DNA from: Macrostomum hystrix
Lineage: Eukaryota; Platyhelminthes; Macrostomidae
Assembly: GCA_950097015.1 (NCBI GenBank)
Contig: CATNEN010000029.1
Location: forward strand, 3,181,501-3,245,500
Length of the DNA: 64,000 bases
Direction: 5' to 3'
Shown piece after piece: positions 36,563-46,659 of the stretch; positions within the stretch are counted from its first letter, which is position 1; every line of letters starts with the position of its first letter. The notes beneath the pieces are model-generated. The model made no database searches, was not told the DNA's origin, and saw nothing but the letters and a program-made list of their open reading frames with translations. The position numbers and the translations under genes were made by a program.

Positions 36563-37390
36563 CCTGAATCAAACTGCATCAGAATCCAGACACACCTGAA
36601 TCAAACTGCATCAGAATCCAGACACACCTGAATCAAACTGCATCAGAATCCAGACACACCTGAATCAAACTGCATCAGAATCCAGCCACACCTGAATCAA
36701 ACTGCATCAGAATCCAGCCACACCTGAATCAAACTGCATCAGAATCAAGACACACCTGAATCAAACTGCATCAGAATCCAGACACACCTGAATCAAACTG
36801 CATCAGAATCCAGACACACCTGAATCAAACTGCATCAGAATCCAGACACACCTGAATCAAACTGCATCAGAATCCAGCCACACCTGAATCAAACTGCATC
36901 AGAATCCAGCCACACCTGAATCAAACTGCATCAGAATCCAGACACACCTGAATCAAACTGCATCAGAATCCAGACACACCTGAATCAAACTGCATCAGAA
37001 TCCAGACACACCTGAATCAAACTGCATCAGAATCCAGACACACCTGAATCAAACTGCATCAGAATCCAGACACACCTGAATCAAACTGCATCAGAATCCA
37101 GGCACACCTGAATCAAACTGCATCAGAATCCAGACACACCTGAATCAAACTGCATCAGAATCCAGCCATGCCTGAATCAAACTGCATCAGAATCCAGCCA
37201 TGCCTGAATCAAACTGCATCAGAATCCAGCCACACCTGAATCAAACTGCATCAGAATCCAGCCACACCTGAATCAAACTGCATCAGAATCCAAACACACC
37301 TGAATCAAACTGCATCAGAATCCAGACACACCTGAATCAAACTGCATCAGAATCCAAACACACCTGAATCAAACTGCATCAGAATCCAGC
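36563..37390. repeat. 30-bp minisatellite downstream of the small membrane-protein gene
   Basis: About 28 very uniform units of 30 bp: acacctgaatcaaactgc followed by atcagaatccag. It ends about 28 bp from the minus-strand stop codon at 37419, so the 3' UTR of that gene would run into it. Confidence 0.95.
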
Positions 37391-37418
37391 ATTGCCCGAT
37401 GGCTGGTCGAAGCTGTCA

Positions 37419-37715
37419 TCAGCCAGCCGACTCATCCCGAGCCGTCAGTTTTGTCAGCGCCTCCTTCGCTTCCGCGTCTACTCCGCCTTCGCCGCCGCCG
37501 CCCTGCTGCCGCAGACTCTCCTTCCTGATGGACAGGGCTCTCTCACGCTGCTCAACCAGCTGTCTCTGGTAGCAATCTTCGTCGGCGGCCTTCTCACGCT
37601 TCTGACGCCGCCGCACTTTTCGCTGATCGAAGTAGCGGCACAGGCAGAACAATGTGACCACAAATACAATGCCCAGACCGATCTCCAGGAACACCCACGC
37701 TTGGCCAGGCCTCAT
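37419..37715 (-). CDS. Small single-pass membrane protein, 98 aa
   Basis: Not assigned to a family. Starts MRPGQAWVFLEIGLGIVF; a hydrophobic segment at about residues 6-26 is followed directly by a basic run (DQRKVRRRQKREK), then a charged, helical region (QRQLVEQRERALSIRKE) and a glycine-rich stretch, as in a type III or tail-out single-pass protein with the charged part in the cytosol. The ATG follows an acceptor (cccgttctcag) whose AG is at 37726-37727. Joining to the donor (gtgagt, RC of 39441-39446) of an upstream exon gives an in-frame TAA 12 nt before the ATG, so this ATG is the first possible start. The long upstream frame through the 28-bp array is an artefact. The transcript would therefore have a 5' UTR exon and about 1.7 kb of intron. 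Confidence 0.6.
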   Translation of the reverse strand: MRPGQAWVFLEIGLGIVFVVTLFCLCRYFDQRKVRRRQKREKAADEDCYQRQLVEQRERALSIRKESLRQQGGGGEGGVDAEAKEALTKLTARDESAG

Positions 37716-37734
37716 AGCTGCACTGCTGAGAACG

Positions 37735-39160
37735 GGAGAGAGTGATGGGATAGATAGGCTGGGGTGAGAGAGATGCGATAGATAGGCTGGGGTGAGAGAG
37801 ATGCGATAGATAGGCTGGGGTGAGAGAGATGGGATAGATAGGCTGGGGTGAGAGAGATGCGATAGATAGGCTGGGGTGAGAGAGATGCGATAGATAGGCT
37901 GGGGTGAGAGAGATGGGATAGATAGGCTGGGGTGAGAGAGATGCGATAGATAGGCTGGGGTGAGAGAGATGCGATAGATAGGCTGGGGTGAGAGAGATGC
38001 GATAGATAGGCTGGGGTGAGAGAGATGCGATAGATAGGCTGGGGTGAGAGAGATGCGATAGATAGGCTGGGGTGAGAGAGATGCGATAGATAGGCTGGGG
38101 TGAGAGAGATGCGATAGATAGGCTGGGGTGAGAGAGATGGGATAGATAGGCTGGGGTGAGAGAGATGCGATAGATAGGCTGGGGTGAGAGAGATGCGATA
38201 GATAGGCTGGGGTGAGAGAGATGGGATAGATAGGCTGGGGTGAGAGAGATGCGATAGATAGGCTGGGGTGAGAGAGATGGGATAGATAGGCTGGGGTGAG
38301 AGAGATGCGATAGATAGGCTGGGGTGAGAGAGATGCGATAGATAGGCTGGAGTGAGAGAGATGCGATAGATAGGCTGGGGTGAGAGAGATGGGATAGATA
38401 GGCTGGGGTGAGAGAGATGGGATAGATAGGCTGGGGTGAGAGAGATGCGATGGATAGGCTGGGGTGAGAGAGATGCGATAGATAGGCTGGGGTGAGAGAG
38501 ATGCGATAGATAGGCTGGGGTGAGAGAGATGCGATAGATAGGCTGGGGTAAGAGAGACGGGATGGATAGGCTGGGGTGAGAGAGATGCGATAGGCTGGGG
38601 TAAGAGAGACGGGATGGATAGGCTGGGGTAAGAGAGACGGGATGGATAGGCTGGGGTAAGAGAGACGGGATGGATAGGCTGGGGTAAGAGAGACGGGATG
38701 GATAGGCTGGGGTAAGAGAGACGGGATGGATAGGCTGGGGTAAGAGAGACGGGATAGATAGGCTGGGGTAAGAGAGACGGGATGGATAGGCTGGGGTAAG
38801 AGAGACGGGATGGATAGGCTGGGGTAAGAGAGACGGGATAGATAGGGGGTGAGAGAGACGGGATGGATTGGCTGGGGTAAGAGAGACGGGATAGATAGGC
38901 TGGGGTAAGAGAGACGGGATAGATAGGCTGGGGTAAGAGAGACGGGATGGATAGGCTGGGGTAAGAGAGACGGGATAGATAGGGGGTGAGAGAGATGGAA
39001 TAGATAGGGGGTGAGAGAGATGGGATAGATGGCTGGGGTGAGAGTGATGGGATAGATGGCTGGGGTGAGAGAGATGGGATAGATAGGGGGTGAGAGAGAT
39101 GGAATAGATAGGGGGTGAGAGAGATAGGATAGATAGCGGGTGAGAGAGAAGGAGTAGAGA
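37735..39160. repeat. 28-bp minisatellite in the 5' UTR intron of the small membrane-protein gene
   Basis: About 50 units with blocks gatagataggctggggtg and agagagatgc; the distal third carries the agagagacgggatgg variant. It ends within 10 bp of the acceptor at 37726-37727, and its sense strand (minus) is pyrimidine-rich next to the splice site. Confidence 0.95.
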
Positions 39161-39446
39161 GGCTGGGGTGAGAGGATGTAAGAGGAAGAATTGATGACTG
39201 AGAGGGTCGAGTTGACATATCGATTAGAGTAAGGTGGGTTTGTCGATGAATTGTGTGACAAATCGCTAAATTTACTGTAAAGTAGGATTATCTGCGCCAA
39301 TGTTTAGCAACACAGGCAATAAACAGGCCAATCTATTTGAGTTGGTAATTTTCCGGTCGAAGGAAATGTAAACACGAGGCGTAAGACCCTGTCAAAGAGA
39401 TGAGCAGATTTTGAGGAAAAAGTGAAAATTTCTAGCAGCAACTCAC

Positions 39447-39680
39447 CAAACGGCGTGTTAGTATATAATTAGCTGATTTGTTTTTGCTTAGTCTCTGAGT
39501 CCCCTCGGGTTCTGGTTAGCCCTTCAATAGCAGATTAGCTATACTAGTGTCCTGCAAAATGTCGCCTCAAATCCTTGCTTTCTGTCTAGCTCCGTCTTCT
39601 ATGTTATTTTAAAGCGAGCCCTCAGTCATCCGGCCTGCGCCTAATCCGTGTGTCTCCAGCCAGTCCCGTCCCTGAAAGTT
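39447..39680 (-). other. Probable 5' UTR exon of the small membrane-protein gene
   Basis: A consensus donor (minus-strand gtgagttg) sits at 39441-39446. The preceding minus-strand sequence has no sustained open frame but is not repetitive. The 5' end is a guess. Confidence 0.35.
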
Positions 39681-39954
39681 CTTTGGCTATCGAGCAGCGG
39701 TGTAATTGGTGGATAGCTGCGGAGACAGTCGGGGGATGGGGATTTGGATCTAGGGATTTGGTAGCAGGTCAGTGAGTTTGGCCAATATCGGTGGAGTCTG
39801 AAATGCAGCTAGCAACAGACAATACGTAGCAGGCACAGATGAAACTTGAGAAGAGGAAAAAAGTTGGGATTTTTAGATAGACTTAAAATTTTCTGTTTTA
39901 CGAGTAGTGAAACACAATGCTAATGCGATGGAAACTCATCCATTGAAAAAGAGA

Positions 39955-40640
39955 GTGACCGAATGGGAAAGAGAGTGACAGACTTAAGGAAAGAGTGACA
40001 AAATTAGAAAAAGAGTGACAGAATTAGAGAAAGAGTGACATAATTTGGAAAAGAGTGACATAATTAGGAAGAGTGGCAGAATTAGGAAAAGTAGCAGAAT
40101 TAGGAAAAGAGTGACAGAATCTGGAAAATAGTGACACAATTAGGAAAAGAGTGACAGAATTAGGAAAAGAGTGACAGTATTGGGAAAAGAGTGACAGAAT
40201 TAGGAAAAGAGTGACAGAATTAGGAAAAGAGTGACAGAATCTGGAAAATAGTGACACAATTAGGAAAAGAGTGACACAATTAGGAAAAGAGTGACAGAAT
40301 CTGGAAAATATTGACACAATTAGGAAAAGAGTGACACAATTAGGAAAAGAGTGACACAATTAGGAAAAGAGTGACAGAATCTGGAAAATAGTGACACAAT
40401 TAGGAAAAGAGTGACACAATTAGGAAAAGAGTGACAGAATCTGGAAAATAGTGACACAATTAGGAAAAGAGTGACACAATTAGGAAAAGAGTGACACAAT
40501 TAGGAAAAGAGTGACACAATTAGGAAAATAGTGACACAATTAGGAAAAGAGTGACACAATTAGGAAAAGAGTGACAGAATCTGGAAAATATTGACACAAT
40601 TAGGAAAAGAGTGACAGAATTAGACAGAATTTGGGAAAGA
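39955..40640. repeat. 20-bp minisatellite
   Basis: About 34 units of 20 bp, aattaggaaaagagtgacac with gaatctggaaaatag variants placed periodically (about every third to fifth unit), giving a loose higher-order pattern. Confidence 0.93.
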
Positions 40641-41059
40641 GATTACACTTTATTAGAAACGGATGCTGTTAAGAAAAATAAGAGAAGGCCAAGTTAAACT
40701 AAGAACAACAAACAATATAGAGAAACAGGCTGTGTGAGGCTCTCTCGTTGGGTCCCTATAGCTGCTATGGCTTGGTGATGAAGGTGTGGGATAATAACAT
40801 ACGCAGATTCTCAGCTGTGCCCCGGGGCAGTCTGTTCACAAACAACCAAAGGGATCAGAGCAGTTTTCTCGATGAGAAACCTGCTATAGAACGCCCTGCA
40901 GTGCTACGGAACACAATGTTAATTAGTGGCTTTTGAGCAGGGACTCGAAGTTGGGATAAAACGAATGCAATGCGATCACTGCTCGAACTGTTATGGAAAT
41001 AATTTCACGAATGAGTGACTCCATATTTTATAACTGTGGTGATTATCACTATTAATTAT

Positions 41060-41530
41060 CCGTGAATCAAGGGACTCGATATCCGTGAATGAAGAAGATG
41101 AATATTTGCGAATTAAGTGGATCGATATCCATGAAGTGTTTATCGACATTCACGACTAAAGGATCGATATCATATCCGTGAATGCAGTGGATCGATATTT
41201 GTGAATGCAGTGGATCGATATCCGTGAATGTAGTGGATCGATATTTACGACTAAAGGATCGATATCATATCGATTCACTACATCCGTGAATGTAGTGAAT
41301 CGAATTCGCGAATGTAGTGAATCAATATCCGTGAATGTAGTGAATCAATATCCGTGAATGTAGTAAATCAATATCCGTGAATGTAGTGGATGGATATCAT
41401 ATCAGTGACTGCAGTGAATCAATATCCATGAATGCAGTTGATCGATATCAGTGAATGTAGTGAGTCAATATCAGTGGATGCAGTGAGTCAATATCCGTGA
41501 ATACAGTGAGTCAATATCCGTGAATGCAGT
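41060..41530. repeat. Degenerate minisatellite, about 20-23 bp
   Basis: Units built on gaatgtagtgaatcaatatc and gtggatcgatatccgtg; much less regular than its neighbours, thus probably older. Confidence 0.8.
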
Positions 41531-42085
41531 GTGACTACACACACGGAAGTGTGCTCAACAGCTCAAAAAAGCATGTACGAGAATCCGTGACAAACATTAG
41601 AGAATAGGCAGTTGAGCACGAACGGAGCAATGTCGCCAGTGGAAGCGGGTGCTGGCGGGAAATAAGTGAACAAAATGACGCTTAATTAATCGAATCAAGT
41701 CCTGGTCCGGGGCCGCATAAATTACAGGCGGCAGGACACGCAACCCAGGCCTCATATGAAGAGAAGGGAGAAAAACCATACACGAGGGGAGCTGGGATCG
41801 CACGAACCGATGGGAATCAAGTTGAGTAATTTCTCCTATAGGGGATTCGTGTGTAAATCTTGGTCTTTACTGCACCTAGCTACAAACTAAAAGAAGAATT
41901 TCCGCGACATTACTGCATGATATTAGAAGGCATAATTTACCATTCCATGTGATTTTCATCCCTAATAACACATTAAATGAGCGGAATTCGGTTGTTAGTT
42001 CAGTTTTGTTTAACTAATATAAGAAAAAAACTTTCTCAATAACAATAATCCATCAAAGCACTATTGAGTCAGTTGAAAAATATTT
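41531..42085. other. Spacer downstream of RPS17
   Basis: No gene recognised. A short minus-strand frame at 41597-41803 has no family resemblance. Confidence 0.4.
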
Positions 42086-42091
42086 TTTATT
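42086..42091 (-). terminator. RPS17: Polyadenylation signal of RPS17
   Basis: Minus-strand AATAAA about 200 bp beyond the stop codon. Confidence 0.55.
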
Positions 42092-42290
42092 CCACAGAAA
42101 ACGAACCGACAAATCTTAACTAGCCAAGTTCTTTCGTTCACTCTCTTGAAGCTTTCCAGTGTATTTCGGCGTGTAAAGATGTTTACAAGAAAAACAGAAC
42201 AACTTCCTGGTTTCGCAGAGTCCAATTCATTCGTTCTTTAAATGTCAACTTTCCAACGATGATCGCCAGCAAATCTGCCATTCAATTGGT

Positions 42291-43298
42291 TCAGGGCATC
42301 TCGGCAACCTGCAAAAGGTTAAGAATAGAGAAATTCCTAGTTTTAACGTAACAAAATAAAAGTACAAGCACAGCTAATGTGCCCGAGACAGCATAACATC
42401 GGCAACTATTCAAAGAACTTGCAAACCGTTCTACTTGCAGTAGCTTACATATATTATTATATTCAACAGACTGAAATTACCCGAAGATAAAACATCTGCT
42501 TGGGGCACATTGTTTTCTCTGCTGCTTGGGTGATATTGGTTTTTCTGCTGCTTGAGTGATATTGGTTGTCTGCTGCTTGGGGGACATTGTTTTCTCTGCT
42601 GCTTGGGGGACATTGGTTGTCTGCTGCTTGTGGGACATTGGTTATCTGCTGCTTGTGGGACATTGGTTATCTGCTGCTTGGGTGATATTGGTTTTTCTGC
42701 TGCTTGAGTGATATTGGCTGTCTGCTGCTTGGGGGACATTGTTTTCTCTGCTGCTTGGGGGACATTCGTTGTCTGCTGCTTGGGGGACATTGGTTATCTG
42801 CTGCTTGTGGGACATTGGTTTGTCTGCTGCTTGGGGGACATTGGTTATCTGCTGCTTGTGGGAAATTGCTTGTCTGCTTGTTGAGGGACATCGGCTCTCT
42901 GCTTCTGGGGATGCGGATAATTTTCAGTTTTTGTGTAAAGAGCTAGCGCTCACCGTAGCGCCAATGTTCATGTCCAATGCCTTGAGCATCTCGCTGGTGA
43001 TTGGATCAATCTCAAGATCGGTGTCCAAAGCTGACACGTCCGGTACATAGTTGTCCCTCCTCTCGCGCTCCTCCTCCTGCAGCTTGATGGAGATGCCGCG
43101 CACCGGGCCGCGCTGGATTCGCTTCATCAGGTGGGTGACAAAGCCGGCAATTTGGTTGCGCAGCCGTTTGGAAGGGATCAGGGCGACCTCCTCGCAGACG
43201 CGCTTGTTAGTGTGAAAGTCACTACCCAGTCGGGTGTAGTACTTCTCAATGATCACCCGAGACGCTTTCTTAACAGTCTTGGTGCGAACACGGCCCAT
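42291..43298 (-). CDS. RPS17: Small-subunit ribosomal protein S17 (eS17)
   Basis: Structural component of the 40S ribosomal subunit. Exon 42954-43298 begins [20 protein letters not shown] and carries the near-invariant core ([49 protein letters not shown]). The donor GTGAGC after codon 115 joins the acceptor cttttgcag ending at 42309, giving a tiny 18-nt last coding exon (VAEMP and stop). The product is 120 aa, about 15 shorter than the human protein; the missing part is the poorly conserved C-tail. The intron (645 bp) contains a minisatellite. An acceptor (ctattcgcag) at 43326-43330, 27 bp before the ATG, shows that the 5' UTR is spliced. Confidence 0.95.
42510..42900. repeat. About 25-bp minisatellite in the RPS17 intron
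   Basis: About sixteen units with the core tctgctgcttgggggacatt and endings such as gttatc, gttttctc or ggtttt. Confidence 0.88.
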
Positions 43299-43983
43299 GG
43301 TTTGATTGAAGGAAGTCGGCTACAGCTGCGAATAGATAAGGGATGTTGTAATCTAAGTTATTAGTAACTTAAAAGTACTTTTTGTGCCTTCAATACCAAA
43401 TTTAATGAATAAAACAGATCTTAGTTCAATTATTTCTTGTAGATTATATTCTAAAGAAAACTTACAAAATATCTTAGTGTACTAATTTGTCTAAATGGGG
43501 ATGATTTTCAAATTTTCTAATTCAGTGCAGATATCTAAAAAAATCTGGTATATATACAATCTATGGGTAAAGTGTAGGAGCAATCATCACTTACACATCA
43601 TAGGGGATGTCTCTTTACCAGATAGTAGACAATGGCTAGTTAGTTTTTTGAGTAATTGATTTAAAATGAGCTTTTTATTTTTTAAGTTCAATGATTTTAC
43701 TAGCCATCTTAAGTTGACTAAACAGCTTATTTGAAAGCTAATATTTTCTTTTGTGGACTCCACTACTGTGAGTTGGTAAAAAGGACACTCGCAAAAGTTT
43801 AAATGAGACAAAGTTCTTCTTTTGGTAGGCATTAAATATATTTCTAAAAGTCATTATATAGTTCTATTAACTAGAGGTAAACTGGCATTGTCCTAGTTTC
43901 TTGCATCAAATTATTTTTACCTGAATTTTTTTAATCTCTATGCATCTGACATGGCTGGCTGACCTAGAGTGCCATCAACAATC

Positions 43984-44214
43984 ATTTCTGTCATGGATTT
44001 ACTGCCTGACCCAAATGAACCAACCCTACACACCAACATCATTGAGGGAACCTGGGCACACTTCAAGGCAAAGTTTTGGTGCATGCATGTCACTAGCAAT
44101 GGCCTGTTCAAGTTGCACCTTAGTGAGTACCTCTGGTGGCGCCTCTATCTGGAAAAGACCTTTCTGCAACTTTCTCTACTGGGTTGCCTATTATTATGGC
44201 ATTTAATATGGTAG
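43984..44214 (+). mobile_element. Remnant of an ISXO2-like / Merlin-type DDE transposase
   Basis: An open stretch reads DLLPDPNEPTLHTNIIEG then TWAHFKAKFW and LHLSEYLWWRLYLE. The pattern H-T-N-x-I-E-x-x-W followed by K and a downstream YL.E..WR matches the C-terminal catalytic end of the IS1595/ISXO2-like family, found in animals as Merlin and related elements. The glutamate of HTNxIE would be the last catalytic acidic residue. The first two catalytic Asp regions and terminal inverted repeats are not visible, so this is a fragment. It lies in the proposed RPS17 5' UTR intron, on the opposite strand. Confidence 0.6.
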
Positions 44215-44649
44215 GGCCTAACATGAATGCCATGGATTGCCTTGTTTTACTTTGTTTCTTCTTGCCAATGAACTAAATGTCAAATCCTGCCCAAATCTTA
44301 AATAAAATTATTTAAAGAAAAAAATGTATACAAATATATACTGAACACTTTCCTATTGCTAACTTCCTATTTATCAGGCCTAATTGAAAATATTTTAGAA
44401 ATCTACTTTAGTTTGCAGCAGAAGCATTATATAGGGGCCTAATATATCTGTACTGTTGGCCTAAATAGAAACAACAAGCAGAATGATAGGCTATTTTTAA
44501 ATAGTTTTATGAAACTATAGTATAGTATAGTTTAGACCTAGCTACAATGCATTTTATTTAACTAGGCTAACACTAGGCCCTTAACTATATAATAAGATTA
44601 TAAGAAGAAGAATTTTCTTATAAGAAAAAGAAGAAGAATAAAAGAAGAA

Positions 44650-44828
44650 TGTCTTAGGCCTATTGACACTAGACCAAAAGCAAGCAAGGAGGCTATTCTG
44701 CCTATTTCACTGATTCCAAGCACACATGCACAGACAGATAGGCCCTAGTACACAGGTATGTATAGCTACCTGCTATATTATTGACAAGCAGATGGTAAGT
44801 TTTACTGTGCTATGAAGGTAGGTCCTTT
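44650..44828 (-). repeat. Diverged SINE family-1 fragment
   Basis: The reverse complement has ttggaatcagtgaaatagg, cagaatagcctccttgct and ggtctagtgtca in family order, preceded by a decayed body (ccttcatagcacagtaaaac). The tRNA head is gone. Confidence 0.55.
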
Positions 44829-45392
44829 TTGTTATTAGGCCTAATGCTCAAGGGTATAAATTTCATTTACAAGCCTTCATTGCTATACCCCAAATCAATT
44901 TGGCCCTGCTACACAACTAAGCCTAGTAAGTCAGTAATCAAGGACTTTGGCGCAAGAGGCAAATGTGAAATATTTTGGCTGCTTCTACTTGGTACGTGTT
45001 GCAATGCATCCAGTTTAAAAGTAGGAAAACTGTTTAAATATTCTAAATTATGCAACTTTTAACTGGTAGCTTGCCACCTGGGCTACCTAGATCTAGCAGC
45101 GATCCTATGGAAACAACCGGTTAATGTAAAATGAAACAAAAAATCGATTTAAGCCTAGGGCCTACTGAACTCAACACAGGCAATTCTTCTATTCTTTCCA
45201 ACCAAAAATGGCTACTTCCAAACACGCAATGTATAAATGATAAGTTTTTTCTAGGCCATATACAGGACAACTACAAGTAGATATAAATTTAATAACTTCT
45301 ACTGTAGAGCTTAGCAAAAAGAGGTATCAGGCTGATACCTTATGCTGTCCTGCTGTCCTGCTGTACCAGCGAGAAGCACGAAAAAGCGAGAG

Positions 45393-46584
45393 GCTTTTTC
45401 TTAACGACGTTCATCGATCAAGGCCGTACTTTTAAACTTCATATTTTTATTATTTTAACAAAATCACTAATTACAAAAAAGTAAGAAGCCTTATTTTATA
45501 ACTAGGTAACAGAGAAATTACTTTAAAAATTTGTTAGTACTTCTTTTAAGACATTAGATCTGCTGTCATTTGTGTCTCATTGGCGTCTATAAAAGTTTAA
45601 GAAGGAGAACGAAAACCATTTAATAAGCAATAACAGTTTAAAAAATTGACCACTTTAAATAAAAAATATTGTCATATTTTTGTTCTGTGTTCTTACAACA
45701 ATTCAGCAGATAAATCATTGCTCCCCGAAAAAACGAGACTCTTTTTAAACTCTCTAGAAAAGACTTTTTATTTAGTCGCAATATCTATATAAAGACATTC
45801 ATCATTCATAAGTAAATAATTATTGACCTAGTCTCGTTTTCTAATTTTCTAATTTCCAATCTCCTTAATTAAAAAAAGCAATGAGCTATAGAAAATCTTA
45901 TAATTGCCCGTCAAGCCATCAAGTCGTTTATTTAGAATTTGCCTTTTTTACCTAGATTTTGATGACAAAGTATTTCACAAGTGACAGAAGATGGATGATG
46001 ACAACTTTTCATGTCAAAGTTGAAATAGCAATTTTGTATTTTAAAGTTTAATTAAAATGCAAAAATACTATTACAACTTCGATATTCTACACATATCCAT
46101 CAATATTTTCAACATTGGTCACCTAGATAGTTGTGCTTAAAAATAGATGTCAAACCTTGCTATATCCTTATTGCTAATTTATTTGTAATTCAGAGTTTTT
46201 GTAAGCTTCTAATAAAGATAAACAACATTATCAATGTCATAGCAAGTGCATGTTTTTAATGTAACAAACAGCTTTTTCTTTCTAGACTATTATTAATAAT
46301 CAAGACAGAAAAAATTAAGTTAGCTTCACTTATAAAAATGCTGTATTCTCAAGAATCAAGAATTCTAAAAAAAGTCCAGTCCGACCCTCAAACAAAGTTT
46401 AAAAAATTTAAAAGGGCTTTTTATATGCAAAGAACGCTTTAACAACAGACGTATGTAATTATTGTAATTTTATATACTCAACAGGTACTGACAAAAGATT
46501 CATATGTCGTTTATTTCAAATGCATTTTCGATTCAATTCAAACTCAAATTAAAGGACTAAAACAGTGTAATTCTCAAAGAAAAG
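45393..46584. other. AT-rich spacer upstream of the PLAT gene
   Basis: No gene recognised; presumed promoter and 5' UTR of the PLAT gene at the right end. Confidence 0.4.
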
Positions 46585-46659
46585 ATGTATTTGAGATTAA
46601 TTCCACCAGAAAATTGCCATTCCTCTTCAGCCCAACCGTTGCGGAGCATCGCAGGAAGC

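Larger units (their letters stand above)
43326..45392 (-). other. RPS17: Probable 5' UTR intron and TOP-like first exon of RPS17
   Basis: The 5' UTR acceptor at 43326-43330 needs an upstream exon. A candidate at about 45367-45392 reads, on the minus strand, cctctcgctttttcgtgc..gctg followed by gtacag. A C-plus-pyrimidine start is the 5'TOP signature of ribosomal-protein mRNAs. The intron would be about 2.04 kb and would hold the transposase remnant and the SINE listed below. The donor gtacag is only fair. Confidence 0.35.

Noticed and set aside
37716-39300. Long N-terminal extension of the small membrane protein (599 and 568 codons)
   Set aside because: The extension is the 28-bp array. A splice acceptor lies immediately before the ATG, and the upstream exon gives an in-frame stop just before it.
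42245-42308. Alternative frame at the RPS17 last exon ending GRFAGDHRWKVDI
   Set aside because: It looks protein-like, but the RPS17 donor is phase 0 and this frame needs phase 1; without an upstream exon in that phase I keep the VAEMP ending.
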